This document shows, piece by piece, positions 61,395-64,000 of a stretch of DNA of 64,000 nucleotides. The stretch's first letter is position 1; each line of letters begins with the position of its first letter. This DNA comes from Paraburkholderia dilworthii (GTDB lineage: Bacteria; Pseudomonadota; Gammaproteobacteria; Burkholderiales; Burkholderiaceae). The notes under the pieces were generated by a model. That model made no database searches. It worked only from the letters and a program-made list of their open reading frames with translations, and was not told the origin of the DNA. Position numbers and translations under genes: made by a program. The DNA lies in contig NZ_AWZT01000017.1 of assembly GCF_000472525.1 (NCBI RefSeq), forward strand, positions 18,059-82,058, given 5' to 3'.

Positions 61395-63131
61395 ATGATC
61401 CAGAAGAAAAAGTCTCAACCGCGCGATCCTTATGCGCCGGTCGCGAAGAACCAGTTGCTGGTCGCGCGCCTGCCGATGTGGCGCTCCAAACTCATCGTCG
61501 TGCTGGTGTTCGGCGCGTTTGCCGCGCTCGCAGGCCGCGCGTTCTGGGTGCAGGTGATGAACCGCGACTTCTACGTGGACCAGGGGCAAAAGCGCTATCA
61601 ACGCACGATCGAACTGGATGCAACGCGCGGCCGCATTGTTGACCGCAATGGTTCGATGCTCGCGGTCAGTCTCGCGACTTACGAGATCTGGGCGTCGCCG
61701 AAACTACTCGACGAAGCCGCGTTGCCGCCGCTCTCGAAACTGCTCGATCTGCCGCTCGCGGAACTGCGCCGCCGTTTGAACGGCGACAAGACGTTTGTGC
61801 TGCTCAAGCGTCAGGTGGATGCCGATACCGCCGGTCATCTGTCGAAGCTCGGACTCGCAGGCATCACGCAGATCGCGGATTCCAAGCGTTTTTATCCCGA
61901 AGGCGAATCGGCGGCGCACGTAGTCGGCTTCACCGACATCGAGGACAACGGTCAGGAAGGCGTCGAGCTCGCCGCCAACGAGCAGTTGCTCGGCGTGCCC
62001 GGCCATCGCGAAGTGATCCGCGACCGGCTCGGCCGCGTGGTGTCCGAGACGCGCCCGCTCGTGCCCGCGCAGAACGGCGAAACTATCCATCTGACCATCG
62101 ACCGGCGCATTCAGCAACTCGCGTACGGGCAGTTAAAGGAAGCGATTGCGAAGCATCGCGCGGAAGCCGGCAGCGTCGTCGTGCTCGACGCGCGCAACGG
62201 AGAAATTCTCGCGCTCGCCAATTATCCGAGTTTCGATCCGAACGACCGCGCGCGTCTGACCGGCCGGCAATTGCGCAATCGCGCGGTGGTCGACACCTTC
62301 GAGCCGGGCTCGACAATCAAGCCGGTGGTCGTCGCGCTTTCCATCGACGAGGGCAAGGTGCGGCCGCAAAGCGTCATCGACACCGCGCCGGGCTGGTACA
62401 AGATCGGTCCTGCCGTGATTCACGATACGTCGAATCACGGCGTGATGACCGTCGCGGAAGCAGTGCAGAAGTCGAGCAATATCGCGCTCGCCAAGCTCGC
62501 GCTCAATCTGCCGGCCGAGAAAATCTGGAGCAAGTATCAGGAATACGGACTCGGCCTGAGGCCCGATCTGACCTTTCCGGGCGTGGCATCGGGCAAGGTG
62601 CGTCCATACAAACGCTGGCGCCCGATCGAGCAGGCGACGATGGCATATGGCTACGGACTCTCGGCGTCGCTACTGCAAATCGCACAGATCTACACCGCCT
62701 ATGCCGGCGACGGCACGATGCACCCGGTGCGATTGGTGCGCGATACCGCGGACGCAAGCGGCCATGCCGCAGGCTCCGCTGCGCAAACGCGCCACGCGGT
62801 CACCACGCCAGGCACCGCCCGCGCGATCCGTTCGATGCTGGAAATGGCTACCGGCGATGGCGGGACGGGGCGCGCCGCGACCGTCGAAGGCTATCGCGTC
62901 GGCGGCAAGACCGGCACCGCGCGCAAACAGGTCGGCGCGACTTATGCAAAGAACCGCTACCGTGCGCTCTTCGTCGGTATGGCGCCCATGAGCGACCCGC
63001 GGCTGATCGTCGCCGTGATGATCGACGATCCGGCCGGCAAGGCGTTCTATGGCGGCACCGTCGCGGGCCCGGTGTTTAGCGCGGTGACCCGCGGCGCACT
63101 GCAACTGCTCGGCGTGCCGCCAGATGCGTGA
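61395..63131 (+). CDS. FtsI-like class B penicillin-binding protein (transpeptidase)
   Basis: 578 residues. One N-terminal membrane helix (about 32-50), a PBP dimerisation domain, then the transpeptidase with SxxK at S306 (EPGSTIKP), SxN at S360 (KSSNIALA) and KTG at 505 (GGKTGTARK). It crosslinks septal or side-wall peptidoglycan and is a beta-lactam target. Resembles division-specific PBP3/FtsI but is outside any dcw cluster, so it is probably a paralogue. The ATG at 61395 is followed directly by cytosolic tail MIQKKKSQPRDPYAPV. Confidence 0.92.
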   Translation: MIQKKKSQPRDPYAPVAKNQLLVARLPMWRSKLIVVLVFGAFAALAGRAFWVQVMNRDFYVDQGQKRYQRTIELDATRGRIVDRNGSMLAVSLATYEIWASPKLLDEAALPPLSKLLDLPLAELRRRLNGDKTFVLLKRQVDADTAGHLSKLGLAGITQIADSKRFYPEGESAAHVVGFTDIEDNGQEGVELAANEQLLGVPGHREVIRDRLGRVVSETRPLVPAQNGETIHLTIDRRIQQLAYGQLKEAIAKHRAEAGSVVVLDARNGEILALANYPSFDPNDRARLTGRQLRNRAVVDTFEPGSTIKPVVVALSIDEGKVRPQSVIDTAPGWYKIGPAVIHDTSNHGVMTVAEAVQKSSNIALAKLALNLPAEKIWSKYQEYGLGLRPDLTFPGVASGKVRPYKRWRPIEQATMAYGYGLSASLLQIAQIYTAYAGDGTMHPVRLVRDTADASGHAAGSAAQTRHAVTTPGTARAIRSMLEMATGDGGTGRAATVEGYRVGGKTGTARKQVGATYAKNRYRALFVGMAPMSDPRLIVAVMIDDPAGKAFYGGTVAGPVFSAVTRGALQLLGVPPDA

Positions 63132-63137
63132 CAGGAA

Positions 63138-63452
63138 TCAGCATGTAGCCTGGCCGGCGCATGTAGCCGGCGAAGCTGCACGATCCGTCGCGCGCAACGC
63201 AGCGGGATCAAGTTCGACGAGCAACGGCGCGCGCTCGTCGAGCCATAGCGTGACGGTCGATAACAGGAACTCGCGCGGCAAGTGACCGAACAGGGTATCG
63301 AGGAACGACGCGAAAGCCTGGGCGCCGATCAAACGCACCTCGACGTCCTGAAAACGCCGTAGCGTGCGTTCGTTGTGCTGCACGGTATCGACAAGCGAGC
63401 GAAGACGATCGGAGAGCGGCGTTTGGGCGGAGTAGGTCACGTTATCAGTCAT
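63138..63452 (-). CDS. DUF484-like N-terminal fragment
   Basis: 104 residues from ATG 63452 (or from ATG 63500). The helical heptad region LSDRLRSLVDTVQHNERTLRRFQDVEVRLIGAQAF followed by LFGHLPREFLLSTVTLWL resembles the N-terminal portion of DUF484/GAF-type proteins, including some diguanylate cyclases. It ends abruptly after DERAPLLVELDPAALRATDRA with no GGDEF, immediately beside the stop of the PBP gene. I read it as a 3'-truncated gene that may still be translated as a short protein. Confidence 0.5.
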   Translation of the reverse strand: MTDNVTYSAQTPLSDRLRSLVDTVQHNERTLRRFQDVEVRLIGAQAFASFLDTLFGHLPREFLLSTVTLWLDERAPLLVELDPAALRATDRAASPATCAGQATC

Positions 63453-63511
63453 CAGCGGTGCCAGGCTCACAGGCTGAGCGAAGCCACAAGCGCCGCACAC
63501 AGTCTTCGCTT

Positions 63512-63539
63512 TTGCGCGATCTTAAGTCTCGCTTAATTC
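63512..63539 (+). promoter_or_regulatory. candidate promoter of the 63670 gene/leader
   Basis: TTGCGC (63512-63517), a 16-base spacer and TAATTC (63534-63539), giving a start near 63546, just before the paired hairpins. Weak -35 and -10 matches. Confidence 0.35.
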
Positions 63540-63553
63540 TTTGCTGCAACCAT

Positions 63554-63603
63554 GCGGCTCAACATCCCCTGTTGAGCCGCCAGATCATCGGCGGCGTTTT
63601 TTT
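63554..63603 (+). promoter_or_regulatory. mutually exclusive hairpins: leader attenuator or small RNA end
   Basis: An 11-bp perfect hairpin (63554-63564 with 63570-63580, loop TCCCC) overlaps the 5' arm of a second hairpin (GCCGCC at 63576-63581 with GGCGGC at 63590-63595) that is followed by seven T's (63597-63603). The second is a Rho-independent terminator; forming the first would block it. The region lies 67-116 bases ahead of the ATG at 63670. Confidence 0.6.
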
Positions 63604-63669
63604 CAGCGATGTTTGCCGACGTACCCGAGCATGGGCCGCATGCCTGCCAAAAAAGAATGAGGTCAAATC

Positions 63670-63927
63670 ATGGTTGAGAACACGGTATTCGAGCATCTGC
63701 GTGCGATGCCCGACAACGAATGGGCCCGGCAGATTCACTCATGCAAGGTCTCCGACCCGCTGCAACCGCCTTGGGGGCGTTCGTACCGGCTCGTCGAATG
63801 GACCATGAAGCACACGCCCGAAGCGAGCCGCCGCGTCGTGCCCGCCGAGAGCACACCGCTGGAAATTGCGCAGGCCGTCGTATCGCATGTGCCCGGCCGG
63901 CGCTTCTGTCAGCACGGCGACGAATAG
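63670..63927 (+). CDS. hypothetical small protein
   Basis: 85 residues beginning MVENTVFEHLRAMPDNEWAR, with GAGGTCAA before the ATG at 63670. Charged, with three Trp, two Cys (HSCKV, RFCQHG) and no signal peptide. I recognise no family. A possible attenuator leader precedes it. Its 3' end overlaps the 3' end of the convergent isomerase gene by about 19 bases. Confidence 0.6.
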   Translation: MVENTVFEHLRAMPDNEWARQIHSCKVSDPLQPPWGRSYRLVEWTMKHTPEASRRVVPAESTPLEIAQAVVSHVPGRRFCQHGDE

Positions 63928-64000
63928 CAGAAGTCCAACGCATCTTCGAGCCGGTCGTTGCCCCAGAACATTTCATCGCCGACGAAGAACGTCGGCGCGC
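63909..64000 (-). CDS. 2-hydroxychromene-2-carboxylate isomerase / DsbA-family protein (3' end)
   Basis: Only the last 30 codons are inside the window: APTFFVGDEMFWGNDRLEDA then LDFCYSSPC, ending TGA at 63911-63909. GVPTFFVGDEMFWGNDRL is the conserved C-terminal end of HCCA isomerases and related kappa-GST/DsbA proteins (naphthalene and aromatic-degradation type). Convergent with, and overlapping, the small gene at 63670. Confidence 0.8.
   Translation of the reverse strand, partial: APTFFVGDEMFWGNDRLEDALDFCYSSPC

Overview
The window is chromosomal DNA from a beta-proteobacterium, most likely a Paraburkholderia. Support for this comes from the high GC content, the trimeric Burkholderia-type porin, two DUF4148 proteins, DUF2968 and DUF938 proteins, a 3-hydroxybutyrate oligomer hydrolase (polyhydroxybutyrate metabolism), motAB plus a chemoreceptor, and strong GC bias at third codon positions. 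No rRNA, tRNA, phage, insertion sequence or CRISPR array was seen.

Layout. 1-4305: 5' part of an RND efflux pump gene cut by the left edge, then a LysR regulator divergent from a porin. 4490-12474 (all minus strand): GntR regulator, gamma-glutamyltransferase-family enzyme, OxlT-like MFS carrier, NMT1/SsuA-type ABC transporter (ATPase, permease, binding protein) and an amidase, with ATGA overlaps; this looks like an uptake-and-hydrolysis operon for an unidentified amide or gamma-glutamyl compound. 12740-21555: one histidine kinase and two divergent OmpR-type regulators, next to a complete NodT-adaptor-RND tripartite efflux operon. 21556-25311: a decayed lipoprotein gene and small exported or membrane proteins. 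25420-40637: glycogen phosphorylase, MFS exporter, threonine aldolase, degenerate NlpD-type LytM lipoprotein, cupin, DUF2968, DUF4148, 6-phosphogluconate dehydrogenase, DUF938 methyltransferase, sirtuin, SDR and a NodB-type deacetylase. 40712-47023: a shortened DUF2252 gene, motAB, exonuclease III and the oligomer hydrolase. 47182-51849: a PaoABC-type periplasmic molybdenum aldehyde oxidoreductase with a MobA-like cofactor nucleotidyltransferase. 51925-53560: a LexA-box-preceded DUF4130-UdgX fusion whose catalytic domain carries a hexanucleotide repeat tract. 53776-58971: a PIG-L deacetylase, a 50-residue protein, and a three-gene operon predicted to make 2-aminoethylphosphonate and its CMP-activated form. 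59545-64000: a chemoreceptor, an FtsI-like penicillin-binding protein, a truncated DUF484-type fragment, a leader with competing hairpins, a small protein and the 3' end of a DsbA-family isomerase gene.

Most distinctive: (i) the SOS-controlled uracil-DNA glycosylase-like UdgX with an in-frame GCTGAT tract; (ii) the phosphonate operon with a PEP mutase-nucleotidyltransferase fusion but no visible headgroup transferase; (iii) the GntR/GGT/ABC/amidase operon; (iv) the overlapping hairpin pair ahead of the small gene at 63670. All function calls are from reading the translated sequence; no searches were run.
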